The translations under genes were made by a program, and so were the position numbers. Shown here piece by piece: positions 47,834 to 60,751 of a DNA stretch of 64,000 bases; within the stretch, counting starts at the first letter, position 1; each line of letters begins with the position of its first letter. The stretch lies in NCBI GenBank assembly GCA_002105175.1, contig MCGE01000004.1, forward strand, positions 558,001-622,000, written 5' to 3'. Source of the DNA: Absidia repens. Lineage: Eukaryota; Mucoromycota; Mucoromycetes; Mucorales; Cunninghamellaceae. Below the pieces are notes generated by a model, which was not told where the DNA came from, did no database searches, and worked only from the letters and a program-made list of their open reading frames with translations.

Positions 47834-49505
47834 CTAATAAACATCATCAACTTCATCTATGGCCAAAGTATCGTACGCATGATCATTCAAAGGGAAGGTG
47901 TGCCCGTTTCCAGATCTATAATACCAATATATATATATCATTTGTTTCAATCATCCGTGTTGTCACATATATAGTCTACTTGATAACTTACGGAATACCA
48001 ATAGGCAGAAACCAAGTCATGGTTGATTTTCCTAGTACTTGTTCAACATTAGTTCTACATTGAGGGAAAAATGATGATTTAGAAACGAGTCAGCGCATAA
48101 ACATATAACCTTTGAGAGAATGTTCTCAACTCTGTGTATTTTACTGTACCTTGTGCCAAGTTCCCAAGGATTGAAATATCTGCTTCGCATGATATCTATC
48201 ATCTGACGCCGACTGCCCATTCGTTTCTGTCTTGATCCTAAACGATAATTCGCCTTTTCGTAAAATTCAATGGTTGTCCGATTTTTGCACAATTGGCGGG
48301 TATGGAACAGACTGAATGGAATCAAAAATAAACCGAACACAACAGAGACAAAGCACAAAAATAGCCAATTGAAGTCAATCTCAAAGATACCCTAGTTTAT
48401 TTGTATATATAAAATTAAAGTCAGTGCATCCAGTCGATGTGGTTATCGCATTACTTACCATAGGTTGTTTCATAATGCGAATCGTCAGTGGTAGCGTAGT
48501 GGAAAACACATAAATGCAAAACCAGGATCCATAGACAATAAATAGGTAGAAGAATTTGTAATTGTAAAAGCCGACACAATTGTTGATCCACGGACAGTGA
48601 CTATAGATCAATGAATTGCCAGCATGAATATCAATATTATCGCCTTTTTGTCCTCCCACTTTCTTATCACTACTTACTGATCCATTTTCAATATGCATCT
48701 AAAAAAAACAAATCAATAAATAAAAATATTAGAGGCCAATCATCATATCATTTATGTAGACATACCTTTTACATGAGCGGCAATGGTGACTCCGATCGCA
48801 TTTATCCATCTTGCATTTCTGACAGTATCGCTTAGCACCGTCCCTTTTCACTGTGATCGATAACGAAGAAGATGATGCCAAGCGAATAGGAGCATTGTTG
48901 TCGTCGAGAGACAGGATGGCTGGGGAAGACGAGGTGCCTTGCTCACTGTTGCTTTGATCGTCCGTCTCACTAAGATGATTTGCGTCGTTCCTGGCTGGTA
49001 AATGACTCGGTAACAATTGGACATATTCGCTATCATGATTATCTTGGTATCCTTCTTCAATATCCAATTCTTCGGATTCGCCTTGTTTCGCAGTCTATCA
49101 TACATTAAAAATAAGTGTCATTGATACTACAAACTACTTTTTCGTCTTAAAAGAAGCTTACATCGATGGTGTTCCCTGGTGAAGTTCGAGATGCCTTGTA
49201 AAAGCTCCACACTGTCAATCCGAAAAGGGGTTCAAAAAATATCATATAAAGACAACCTGTCAAAATAAAAATAAAAAAGAGGAAGTACGAGAGAAAGTAG
49301 GTCAGTATCTGTATATTAAAAAACAGTTCTTCTTTTTGGGGTTACCTTGAAGGATAGCCTGGTTTCCAATGAGATAGAGGCATAACCGAAAATGGTATGC
49401 CCAAAAAGCCCAAGCAAGTATAAGTGATAATAAAACAACAGGAGAGACATTCAAAGTAAAAGTACAACATGATTGCACTTTTCTGAAGAAGCGAGCAGCT
49501 CCCAT
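47834..49505 (-). CDS. PFA3: DHHC palmitoyltransferase, Pfa3/ZDHHC2-15-20 type
   Basis: An S-acyltransferase; yeast Pfa3 acts at the vacuole on Vac8. Eight exons on the minus strand: 49505-49346, 49256-49162, 49094-48766, 48698-48678, 48600-48459, 48391-48150, 48054-47992 and 47915-47834 (377 residues). Membrane segments lie at about 21-40, 55-75, 215-237 and 250-275. The Cys-rich domain is CQKCKMDKCDRSHHCRSC to NNCVGFYNYKFF, with DHHC at 201-204. Exon 4 is only 21 bases and its 3' border splits the first His codon of DHHC. The KMDHHCPWINNCVGF context places it near Pfa3/ZDHHC15/20. The start at 49505 follows an A-rich leader; an in-frame ATG at 49550 would add 15 Lys-rich residues. Assignment to Pfa3 rather than another DHHC paralogue is by resemblance. 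Confidence 0.88.
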
Positions 49506-50686
49506 TCCCTTTTTCTTTTTTTTTTTGGAAGAGGCCTCAATAAAAGACATATCCAAGTCTTGCGCGAGCCCAAAATTGCGGCGTTTGAATATGTGGCAAA
49601 ACTCGAGATGAGCACTAATGAGACTAAATGTGTAGAAAACGAGAATATGGTTTATTGAGATATGAATAGAACAGTATACTCTAAATTGGGAGTGAGCATT
49701 TAATGCCATTTGCTAGTTTAAGGTAACTGGATGTATTTCAATCTATGTGTGGAGAACAAATGATAAAAAAAGAATACATACTTTCTTCAGGTATAAATAG
49801 TCAGGGTCTAAGCTAATCTAACACTATTTGCTACTCCAACCCCACCCCCCCCCGGGGAGGACAGATGGAGACAGGAAAACATGATAGTCGGCTAAAAAGG
49901 AAATCCATTTGAAAAAAAAAAAATTGAAGAATAGGTCATGCGCATGAACAATTGTCATCCTATGTAAAGGTATCAAGAAGCATTGAAGTGGTTTGTCTTG
50001 CCTTCAGGGGTAAAGATACCAAAATTCGGAGCAAATCAGAGTACACTAGCTGAGTTTGGGCAAACCAGTGGTGTGTTGAGAGTCAATAAAAACAAAGTTC
50101 TAGACTGCCGGGCCCGAGAAATCGCCCAAAACGCCGATTTAAAAAAAGCGAGCTAAGGCGGTTAAAAAAAGACAGTATCAAAAATAAAAAAAGATTCCCG
50201 GCGCTTGTAAAAAAAAACAGACACCATATCCGCGCAGGAACAAATTCACCCATCATGCACGCTGCCCAACCAGTGCTTTTCCCAAACATTCACGTGCAAG
50301 TCCCAAAGATTGACCAGCTTAACCTAATCATCACCGGTTTTTGCTAATCATTCAACACCATAAAATAATATAAAGAGAGACAAAGAATATATATTTACAC
50401 AAGAGATAATAATAATAAAAAACAAGAAGACTAATAATAATAAGGGATGGTGTGGGGAGAGAGGATAATCATAAAAAAGGAATATGGAGATAAATGCAGT
50501 AAAAAAAAAGAAAAAAAAAAAGAAAGAAAAGCTAACGGTATCACAAAAATAATAAAAAAAGTAGTACAAATAAATAAGGAATGGAAGGAGGAGAGAGGGA
50601 TGGGGGATAGGTAAAAACAAAAAGAAAATGAATGGAAAGGGGGATCTATATAAAAAATAACTTTCTAAAATGTATATGATAATGAT
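49506..50686. other. Intergenic between PFA3 and CDC24
   Basis: The PFA3 promoter, then a mixed region. A small palindromic gccgggcccg lies near 50107-50116, and the AT-rich CDC24 3' UTR at 50350-50686. Open frames are of low complexity. No gene recognised. Confidence 0.4.
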
Positions 50687-53600
50687 CTAATGACTAACAA
50701 ATAAATTGATCGTACTACTTGCACCACGACTTTCAAAGGCCATTTGGACATCGTCATCCGAGTTGATTGTAATAAAGTCTTCATCTTCATCTTGGTATTT
50801 CAATCGTAGAATATCGTTGGGTTGTAAATTGGCCACCAGTTTGATCTTCTTTTCCACTTTTTCCATCAAATCCATGAACCGAATGTCCATTGAGCACACA
50901 ATCACATAAATGCCATCGTTGTAACTAAGTTTAATTTTCAAGGTGTCCATGGCAATGGGTGATGATCCACCGTTCGTAGAGATGGATGTCAAAGGAGGTG
51001 ATCGTTGTTGTTGCTGTTGTTCTTGATAGTAGATGCGTGAGTTGATAGGGACTTGAGGTAAATCATCCCACTGATGAGGTCCATTTTTGTGAATATTGGG
51101 GCTGCTTTGTGATCGTACACGGTTGGACAGTGATGCTGCAGACACCGAGGTCACAGTGGGTCCCATACCGGTGGGTGAGTAACTGGCTGCGGAATGGGAG
51201 AAGCTGCGTCCTTTTGGTGTGTCATCCATGAATTTGGTCGCAATGTCAGTCAAATGGCCATTCACATCTTCATGAGCTTGCCGTTGCCAGAGAGGTGATG
51301 ATTTGTTGTTGTTGTTAGGTGAGGAGGATGTGGATGATACGACACGAGGGGTGGTCGGTGATGAAGGTTTGGAGGGAGGTGGTGAGGCGGGATAGAATCC
51401 ATGATCGGTACTGAGACCATCGTGATTGATATTTGATGTTGTGACACTAGAGCTGCTTCGAGGTAAAGGAGAAAGGTTCATTCCAGGTTTGGTTGCATAG
51501 GCACGGGGACTTGTCTTGTTGCTGCTGTTGCCACTGCCACCTCCATTACCCACGACACTGCCACTACTGGATCCTTCACCAAGTCCCATTTTTGATCTTG
51601 CATGATGAAGTTGTGCTGATATGGAGTTGCTTCGGGATCGAGCAGGATGATATTCGTCTTCGTCGTCGTCGTCAAAATCGTCGTCTTCTTCATCTTCGTC
51701 GTCAAAGTAGGAAATGTGTCCCGGTTGAGCAGGAGGCATCGACATGAGGTGAGTATTGGGCACACTGGATTTGTTGTGCATAGTCATCTTGTTCAGCGTT
51801 GCTTCCCATAGTTTGAGTTGTTCTTCGTTACGGTATCGCACCGAAAAGTTTTCCACTTCACGATCTTTGTATTCAACGTTCAAAGTCCAAATACCTGCGA
51901 CAAAGTAAATAAGGAAAAAGAAAAAGGCATAAGGATAGGCTATTATATATAAATCTATTTTCCCAAAATTCACTTACCTTGTTGAGATTTGTTGTGAACA
52001 CCAATGATACGACTGATCAAAATCAAATACTTGGGCTGTAATGTACCGGCACGTTTCTTTTTGATCGATAATGTATTGGTTTTAGTCAACCGGTTGCGAG
52101 AGGAATCACGGGCTTCCTTACAGAACAGCAAGGATTTTTCAAAAAAGAAGGCATGCACATCTCTTGAATTGTCGTTGCTTGTCATGGTCACCTTTTCTTG
52201 AAGTAACAAGCTGCCGTAGCTGTCCACATTGATTCCCTAAAAATGAATATTAAACGAGTGAATAAAACGAACTGAGTCATTACTGTCACCAAGATAGATA
52301 TAAGCTTCTTTTTTTTTTTTCTTACCTTCCAATCATCCACTCGTTTTTTCAAATCTTCCACTGCCTGTATGTTTTCATGTTGTCGTTGGGTTTCGTTGAC
52401 TTTTTCAGTGACTCGCTTGATCGCTTCCAAACCTTCTTCCATTTCAGTCACATGTGGCCATTCCTTGTTAGTGCTTTTGATGAGTTCACCTTGAAGCAAA
52501 GGATACTTGCAGATACGTTGGATAGGCTTGATGAGCATGGAGGGGAGTTGATAGATGGGGTTCAGGATATGTTCCAGTTTTTGTAACTTGGGGGTTTCTT
52601 GCACAACCAGATCTTGAGCCGAATAATAATTGGAACAATAAGGTTCATATACCGAGAATGCATCTTCGTTTTGCACAAAAAGAGCACCAAACCGTTGATC
52701 TTCAGGTTGTTTTTCCGCAATTTCTTCCAATTGAATCAAGAAGCGACGTTGAAAATCGACCAGGGCATTCAGATTTCCAAATAGATAATGGATGGTATCA
52801 GGTGGCAATACTTTTTGAATATGAAGCTCCCGCATATAGTTCTAGAATAATAATTAAATAAAATATTAAGAGGTGAGATCATAATGTAAATACAAAGAGT
52901 GTATATTGTAACTATCTACACAGTTTGTACCTGTAAAATTTCCATATCTTGTACATATTTTCGTTCAGTTTCCAATAATTCCAAAACCACCTTATCACGA
53001 GTATCTTTTGGGCCATCAGCATCAGCATTTTCATCTAATGATTTCACCGTAATGATACCACGTTCATCCAAAATGTTGAGGATCTTTTGAATTGTATTTA
53101 CAACCTAATATTAAATAAAATAAAATAAAAATTCAATCAATCAGACAACCTTTCCTTTTTTTGATAATATGTGTTGCCCAACAATAAGAGCCCTGATAGA
53201 ATTCATATTGTTTTGTGTAATACCCTTTTTTCCCTGTTTAAATATATATACTCTTTTTTTGGGGGGAGGGGACTTACTTTGACAAATCCATTGGTATCAT
53301 TTTGATAAAGATCAGAGATAGTAAACATTTCATCTTCAGGAAACATTAGTTCTTTTCGGCACGCCACAATAAAATGGTAGACACTAGCTTTGCAAGCATT
53401 CACAGAGTTAAGTGTAGGATTTTGATCGACTTTGAGAGGACTTTCAGGGTTCAAGGCATTGTAAAGTGTGCAGAGAGAGCTTCCCCGTCGACAAATACGC
53501 CAAAGTTTGGTGAGAGGGTCGCCACCGCTTTGTAACGAAGTAGTGGGTGTTGTTGGTGGTTCCATAGACGTAGGAGAGGAAGCTTGTTGGTTTTCCATTT

Positions 53601-53832
53601 CGATAAAGTCAGCCATTCCAGGTACACTTGGAAGTTGATCTAAGACAGCACGGCAGGTGTGATAAAGTGATCCACCTGTAGGTGTCAAAGGGTTGTTGCT
53701 GCACAAGGTTTTGTTGGCGGAATAGATTGAAGGAGTTGTAGGAAGAGGCTGTTCCATCATGGTCGCCATGGGTGGTACACTAGGTAAAGTGCCTAATGAT
53801 GGTGTCCTTCGTTTTAAAGCCATGGCTGCCAT
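50687..53832 (-). CDS. CDC24: Cdc24, guanine-nucleotide exchange factor for Cdc42
   Basis: Activates the polarity GTPase Cdc42 at growth sites. Five exons on the minus strand: 53832-53278, 53104-52931, 52841-52326, 52236-51978 and 51894-50687, 903 residues. The CH-like CDC24 domain lies at about 88-185 (DPLTKLWRICRRGSSLCTLY). The RhoGEF (DH) domain lies at about 220-400 (VVLELLETERKYVQDMEIL, LIKPIQRICKYPLL). The PH domain lies at about 415-545. A disordered Ser/Pro linker follows with an acidic EDEEDDDFDDDDEDE run. The C-terminal PB1 domain lies at about 818-903 (LKIKLSYNDGIYVIV, DEDEDFITINSDDDVQMAF), the usual contact for a Bem1-type scaffold. Domain order is exactly that of fungal Cdc24. 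It is divergent from the next gene across 1.9 kb. Confidence 0.96.
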
Positions 53833-55769
53833 TGTGTGTATGAAGTGAAAAGTGTGGGAGTCGGTACAGAGAAGATGGGTGTATAAAGGTTTGTGCGTCT
53901 ATACGTATAAAAATGACAGAATAAAAGAAAAGGCCAAATATATTTTTATGCAAATGGAAAGCGAAAAAAGAAATGATAAGGGGGGAAGGAACAAAGAAAA
54001 AGAAAAAGAAAAAAAAGACAAGGATGAAAGAAAAGGAAAAGAAAAAAGAGGACAAGAAGGGGAAAAAAATAGAATATGTGAGGGCGGAAGTTGAAATGGT
54101 TAATTTCGTGGATCGTTTAACCTTTGATTGGTCTTTTTATAATCAGGAAAGAAATTTTCTACTCTTTATATATTTATATATATCTTCTTCATCAGAAGTT
54201 TCTTTAACTAAATATCTATTCTCTTTCCAAATAAATACTTTTTAACCGAAAGAAATCAAGTCTGAGGAATGAATCATAATAGAATAATGATCATCAGTAT
54301 ATCATTATAGAAAATAGGAAGATCATAAATGGACGAGAACACAAAATAGAAAACGATTCAGTTAGTTACCCAGTTTGCTGTGTTTCAACACAAACTTAAT
54401 CTATTTCAACCACCGCCTAAGGAACCATTCCTTGTCCACCGCGACCTTACGAATCAGCAATGAACTAACTGTTTCAGCGGAAAAGAATAGATTATATTTT
54501 ATTATATATGTTACAATGTTGTACTATTTTTACAATAGAATCATCAATGCAATGAGGTCCCCTGATATTTATCTTTTTGATTGTTACTGGATTTGCAATA
54601 TTTGGCTATTCTCATTGAAGAGGAGTTAAATGTGCATGCAAGCAAAAAAAAAGGTATCTTCGTAATAAGAGAGATCTTCCCTCTCCAGGCCGATGTCGTA
54701 CCAAAAAAGCTAACCTTATTAGTCGACCCTGTTTTTAATCCCCGGTTTGGCTTTTGGCTTTTGTCGTTCTCACGCGAATGGGATGAAGTCCTTTCACAAA
54801 GAGATTCGAGAAGTCTTTATCATCAATAGGGGAAAATCGACTATGATCGTTTATATATGCGAGAAACCTTAAACCCTTCATCATCTTGTTTATTTTTGGT
54901 AACCAAATCCAAGAAAGAAAAAAGAAAGAAAATGAATCAACTGTCAGCAGTGCGGATTGCTTCAAGGCACGTTTTTTTTATTGCTACAAACATGGGAAAA
55001 AACACGTTTTTTGAAAAGAAAAAAAAAACATTTTCATCAATTGCCATGACCAACAAATAACGTGGCAACAATGATTAATTATTTTTATTTTTCCATATTC
55101 ATGACATGAACCATTGAATTTTGATGGACTCCAAAAGATACTCCAAGTTTTGGAAATGACGCATAAGGGTAAGAAAGACTGATAGGTAAAATTAGGAAAA
55201 CTTCGGTATTTCAAATCAGTTTGGAGTTATTCTTTTCTTTTACAATGAGACTACAGTAAACATATCTATCAAAGTAACGTTTTTTATTTTTTCAAATGAT
55301 CTTTTTTATACTGATGGGAGAGGATGGATTGAATGAACCTGAACAAGTTAGTGGTCCTGCACATTTCTCATCTATTTCCTATTTCTGAAACTATCATGCA
55401 TAAAAAAAAAAAATAGAAACGATTGTCACTAAGTTTGGAGATATTTATTTTGTTCTAACAAAAGTTCCAAAAGAAAAACTCTGATACGATGAAGCAGCTT
55501 GCTTTCTTGTTTTGCATGCACTTGGTTTATGAAAAGTTGCATCCTCTTAGTAGAGTTGTACCACAGTGGACATTTGAAGCCCCGATGACGGCCCTAATTT
55601 TTCGCTTTTTCTCCCCCCCCCTTCGTTCCTTTCTTTTTTATTTTTTTCACCTGTTCTTTTTATTTTTATTAGTACCCATTATTTTTAATTTATATACACT
55701 TTATCTTTTATTACCCCTTTGATACAAAATAGACATATATCTCTTGATTAATACATTCCCTATTTATTG
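53833..55769. promoter_or_regulatory. Long divergent intergenic region
   Basis: The promoters of CDC24 (minus) and the NDPK fusion (plus). Purine-rich runs (53985-54070) lie by the CDC24 side. The middle is AT-rich with scattered open frames that show no protein character. No RNA gene recognised. Confidence 0.4.
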
Positions 55770-58700
55770 ATGCCCTTATCTGAAACCACTACAATGGTAA
55801 GACGCCCTGCTATAGTTATACAAACTCTCCAATGTCAAAAATAAATACTTTTTTGCTTTCATCATTCATTAACACATACCGTGTATCTTATTTTCTTGTA
55901 GGCAACTGATACCTCTTCTGCCGGAAACCACATACAAGAACCAGTGGAAGAACAACTAGGTGACTTTATTGGACAACAAGAGCAACATGATGAAGTAGCT
56001 CAACAAGGTAAGAAAAAAGAATATGTTAGACAGAGGAAGCAGGAAAGCGTATATACCAGAGGGGGGGGGGCGGATGAAACAAGCATATGATCAATGATGG
56101 AAAGAATCATGTACTTATTAACTTGTTTTGAGAATGCAGATAAATTACAACAAAGAACATTGGCCCTTGTCAAGCCCGATGCTGTGCAAGCAAACCATCA
56201 ACAGGAAATCATTGACAAAATCACCTTGGCTGGCTTTACTATTATTCAACAAAAACAACTCCAATTTACACTGGCTCAAGCTTGCTTATTTTATCGTGAA
56301 CATGAAAACAAGCCATTTTACGGTCAATTAACGGAATGGATGAGCAGGTAAGAAGGTGCTTGTATATGCAGAGGGAAGGGGAAACTTACACAAGTACAAG
56401 AGGAAGGGGGAAGGGGTGAGAAAGAATACAAAAAAACTGTACTTACACTGCTCTCCTTATTATCATTCTTTATATATACTATAGTGCTCCGATTTATGCT
56501 ATGGTCTTGGAAAAAGAACATGCTGTACAAGATTGGCGATCATTGATGGGTCCTACAAACGCCATTAAAGCCCGTGAAATCGATCCTACCAGGTAATGAA
56601 GGACAAGTACCTTATTTTGTTTTCAAGCAATGTTACTTAATTTTATGTTATAATTATACATACATTAGCATTCGTGCTTTGTTTGGAACAGATGGATCTC
56701 ACAATGCAGCTCATGGAAGTGATTGCCTTACAAGTGCTGAACGGGAAATCGATATCGTCTTTGGTAACGCCCAAGGTACCTCCTCCTCCACTGAGGATAC
56801 TGTCGCTCAATCTGATCTGTCTACTGCTATCATTTCTGCCCCCCTTCTCAATGATCATGATGACTCTCTTCTTAACGGCTACAACAGCAAGAAGGATCAG
56901 CCTTTGGCAACAACGGAAGACATTGACAGCTCAGGTGATGATATCAACGATATAGTTGTAACGACCTCGGACAACACTGAACTTTTTGTACCTCCAGCAG
57001 CAACCACTCCTTTGGACACAAAGAACGATGTGGAGCACCCTGTCATCACATCTGACTCCTTGTCTCACCCTACTTCACCTGATCGTGACGACGCACCGAC
57101 ATGCCCCAACTCTGACTTTGTGGAACTTGCTTCAGGTGATAATCAAGGTGCAACCGTGAATATGGCTGCTTCAACCGAAGAAAACCACGACGCCACCATG
57201 ACTCCAGAAACCGACGTACAAGAAACTATCTCCCGAGCCGGTACCGACAATGAAAATGCAGCACCTGTAAACTCTGATATCAATGAATTACTGGAAGAAC
57301 ATGGATCTCAAGGTGATGCTAAATCCAACCATGACAATTTGGTGGTGGAATCTTCACTATCCGGCCAACAACCAACAAATCCCGTGACGGAGAATGCAGT
57401 CGCTAGTGAATCAGTGGTAGATCTATCTGCTTCTATTGAAACCAGCCTTCACCAATCTACGGTCGACAATACTCACAACAAACAACAAGTCGATGACAAG
57501 GACGAAACAGCCCCTTTGCTCACTGCTGAACTGAATTCTTCACGTACTATGGAAAAGGACGATGTACTAGAAACCACTGAAAACAAGTGCACTCTTGCTC
57601 CCACTGTTGCAGATGAATCAACAATCAAAGTATCTGAAACAACAACAACAACATCAACAACAGCTGACGACAACATAACAGAAACGGCAAATCATGGGAC
57701 GGATACTACAGTTGACAACAGCAGTACAAGCGACGACATCGTTTACAAAGCAGCCGTAGAAAAGGAACATCAGATCAACCAAGCTCTCAAAATAGTGGAT
57801 GAAGATAGTGACTACGGCAACGCCGCTGAACAAGAAACAGAGTCCCTATCGATTCAAGAAGCCACCAATAAAACAACAACAACTACCATTGATACTGTTA
57901 ATGCCCAGAAAGAAGATGCAGTTTTGGCCGGAAATCATCAATTTATCAATGCAACTTCGACAACGGTAACAGTAACAGCAGCAGCAATTGATGACACTGA
58001 ACCAACCGACAACACCCCTGTTGAATCAACCTCCACCACCATCACTCATGACACCAACAATATCGTGGACGACAGACAGCAATTGACAGAAGTTCAGGAT
58101 ACACCAGACAAGGCGGATGATGAACAACGTGATGATGGCGTTATCAGCAAAGTTGAAGAAAACTTCGATACTATTCCATTGGCCACTGATGATGAAGAAT
58201 CGAATGCCGTGAACGCTACCGATATTCCTACTACTAGCGAAATTGCTGAAAAAGCTGCCATTGCGGTGACTGAATCCACTGCAACTGTGATTGTGCCCGA
58301 ACCTACTTCCGTCGAAAATGCCACCACCCCTGAACTTGAATTTACCAAGGATGCTAACACCATTGACGAACATGAACATGTTGTGAAATCCATTCCTGTT
58401 GATACGGTAGTTGATGGAGCTGAATCTGCTGTAAAATCCATTCCTGTTGATATGGTGGTCGATGAAGCTGAATCTGCTGTGAAATCCGTTCCTGCTGATA
58501 CGGTGGCTGATGAAGCTGGATCTGCTGTGGAATCCATTCCTGTTGATACGGTGGCTGATGAAGCTGAATCTGTTGTGAAATCCATTCCCGTTGATACGGC
58601 GGCCGATGAACATGAACCTACCGAAGCGTCCATTCCTGTTGATGTGGTGATTGATCAAACCCAGGCTACCGAGGAAATTGACCCTGCAAATGTAATGGCT

Positions 58701-60751
58701 GATGAACTTGAATCTACAGGTGGATCTCCTGAAGCTATTGGTGGATCTCTTGAAGCTACTGGTGAAGCTACTGAGGTGTCCAATCAACCTGAAACTATCA
58801 AGGGGCATGCCGCAGATGCTAAAGTGGACGGACAACCTGAACATATTCCTGTGTCTAGTATCGTTGATGAACAAACTGGGAATTCTGACGCTCCTCAATC
58901 TCAAAACATGGCTGAAGCTCAAAAGGAAGATGAAACAAATGATATGGAATCTCCTGCAATTGACAAGCCTGACGCGACTGAAAACAAGGATCAAGAAGAT
59001 ACTGCATCAGCAACGACGGCAATCGAAGATGAACCCAAGGCAGTATCGAATGCTGCTCACGAAGCTGCGTCAAATGGGGAAGATGAAGCTAAGGAAATCG
59101 AAAAAGCAACGGTAGACCAAGTGAACTCTCTGTCAAAGGATTCTGAAGATTCAGCGGCTATTGCCTCCAAGGGTATCAAATCAGATGCAGAACCAGTCAA
59201 GGAAACCAAAGCGGCATCAACTTCTCCTGCTCGATCACTATTAAGAAAATCACCCACGGGTACCGCCAAGACACCTGTGAAATCAACATCCCCTCCAGCG
59301 ACAGCAAGAAAGTCACCAACATCAGCAACTGGAACTACAAAACCAGCTACAGCAACCCGTTTACGTCGTCCTGGTACAACATTAGCAAGCGGAACAGGAT
59401 CTACAGCTACAGCTACAGCTACAGCTACGGCTACTACAGGAACAACCACCAAAAAAACCATTCCTAAAGCGTCCACTTCTCCCGGTCGCACTCCTCTACC
59501 TCGTGTCGCAACTTTGGCCAAAAAACCTGCCGCGAAAACCGCCGACGAAACAAAGACAACGACTGAAACAAAGCCCACCACCACCAAGAAACGCAGCTCT
59601 GTCATTTCTCGTTTAACTGCACCAACAGCAGCCAGCTCTAACAAACGTACCTCAGAAACAGCATCCTCAACATCGGCAGGCACCGTCAAAGCATCCTCTG
59701 GTAATGGAACTGCCACTACTCATCGAACTAGAGTTACATCAACCACTGGACATCATCCGCCAGCTGCGTCAGCTGCAACAACCCGACGACCTGCTTCCAA
59801 AGTATCACCAGCATCAGCTACGGATAAACCAGCCACTGCAAAACGTATCAGTCCTTCAAATACTGCTGCTACCACACGACGTATTTCACCACCATCATCC
59901 ACTACTGTACACAGCAAGACAGCTCGATCAACAACTACGGCTCCAGCTTCATCGTCTCGTTTATCATCCACCACTACGAAGTCCCCTCCTACGGATTCTC
60001 CTGTTTCCAAAAGAGCTACAGCAAGGCGTATATCTCCACCTACTAGTACTCAATTAAAATCAACAACCAAGGTAACATAATTGAAAAAACCAAAAAAAAA
60101 AAAAGAGAAACTCAACCACTTTTCCACAATTCATAGCCGGCGACCAAAATCAATAAGGCAGCTACTGTTGAAAAGAAAGGGGATGTTATTCGCAAGAAGG
60201 TGAAACCTAGTGAAGCTACAGCGACAGCAACCAAGAAGGTGACCAAAGATGCTAATGACAAATCTGACAACAAAGACGGTGAAGATATTCATACGGAAAG
60301 CATTCACGGAGATGATGGGGTGGTGGAACATGAGGAAAATGTCAAGACTGATGAAGATATTGGTTGTCCCGTCACCGCCAACGTCGATGTGAAGGAAGAA
60401 CAGCATGAACAAAATCTGGAAAATGGACACGATCTTCAAGACAACATCCCAGAGCAACCTTCGATCGTGCAAACAGTCATCGAAGAACAAGAGGGAACGA
60501 CGACAACGACGACAACTACTACTACAACTACAACTACAACCACAACAGACGCTGAGGTTGATGCCGTTACTTTGAATCCCACGATGACCGATTCTAGCAC
60601 CAAACGACCAAAGACACCAGAAATGGCCCAATTGCGCAACAAGTTTGAAAATCTGCAAGCTCCTACCACTGTCACTCCTACACGCTCATCCAACAAACAA
60701 CCATCAGCAGCTCCTCACAACATCAAGGATTTGATCAGTCGATTCAATTAA
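55770..60751 (+). CDS. Nucleoside diphosphate kinase domain fused to a long disordered tail
   Basis: Six exons: 55770-55796, 55902-56007, 56140-56347, 56485-56592, 56669-60071 and 60137-60751, 1488 residues. The NDPK domain is residues about 46-180: RTLALVKPDAVQ with Lys56 at the nucleotide site, FTIIQQKQL, SAPIYAMVL, LMGPTNAIKA, then SIRALFGTDGSHNAAHGSD with His165 where the phospho-histidine is expected. The AEREI end and GTDG...AHGS context resemble NME5-type (group II) kinases more than the housekeeping enzyme. The tail has an acidic/Thr-rich part (180-840) with an exact 48-nt tandem repeat, a basic Ser/Thr/Pro/Ala part (870-1140) with many S-P/T-P sites that could bind microtubules or nucleic acid, and a short C-terminal helix-like stretch (MAQLRNKFENLQ, IKDLISRFN). 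The tail's role is unknown. An AATAAA lies near 60942. Confidence 0.85.
58389..58676 (+). repeat. 48-nt coding minisatellite, six units
   Basis: Units begin at 58389, 58437, 58485, 58533, 58581 and 58629, each exactly 48 bases, encoding variants of SIPVDTVVDEAESAVK. The last unit is the most diverged. Confidence 0.9.

Noticed and set aside
50100..50125. A gccgggcccg palindrome considered as a terminator or tRNA part
   Set aside because: Too short, no T run follows, and eukaryotic genes here use AATAAA-type ends.
58026..58994. A 322-residue open frame on the minus strand across the NDPK fusion
   Set aside because: It is antisense to a well-supported exon. Its length comes from the repetitive codon pattern of the sense strand, and it has no start context or domain.
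59057..59716. A 219-residue minus-strand open frame rich in Val and Ala
   Set aside because: A mirror of the Thr/Ala/Lys-rich sense tail; low-complexity antisense shadow.
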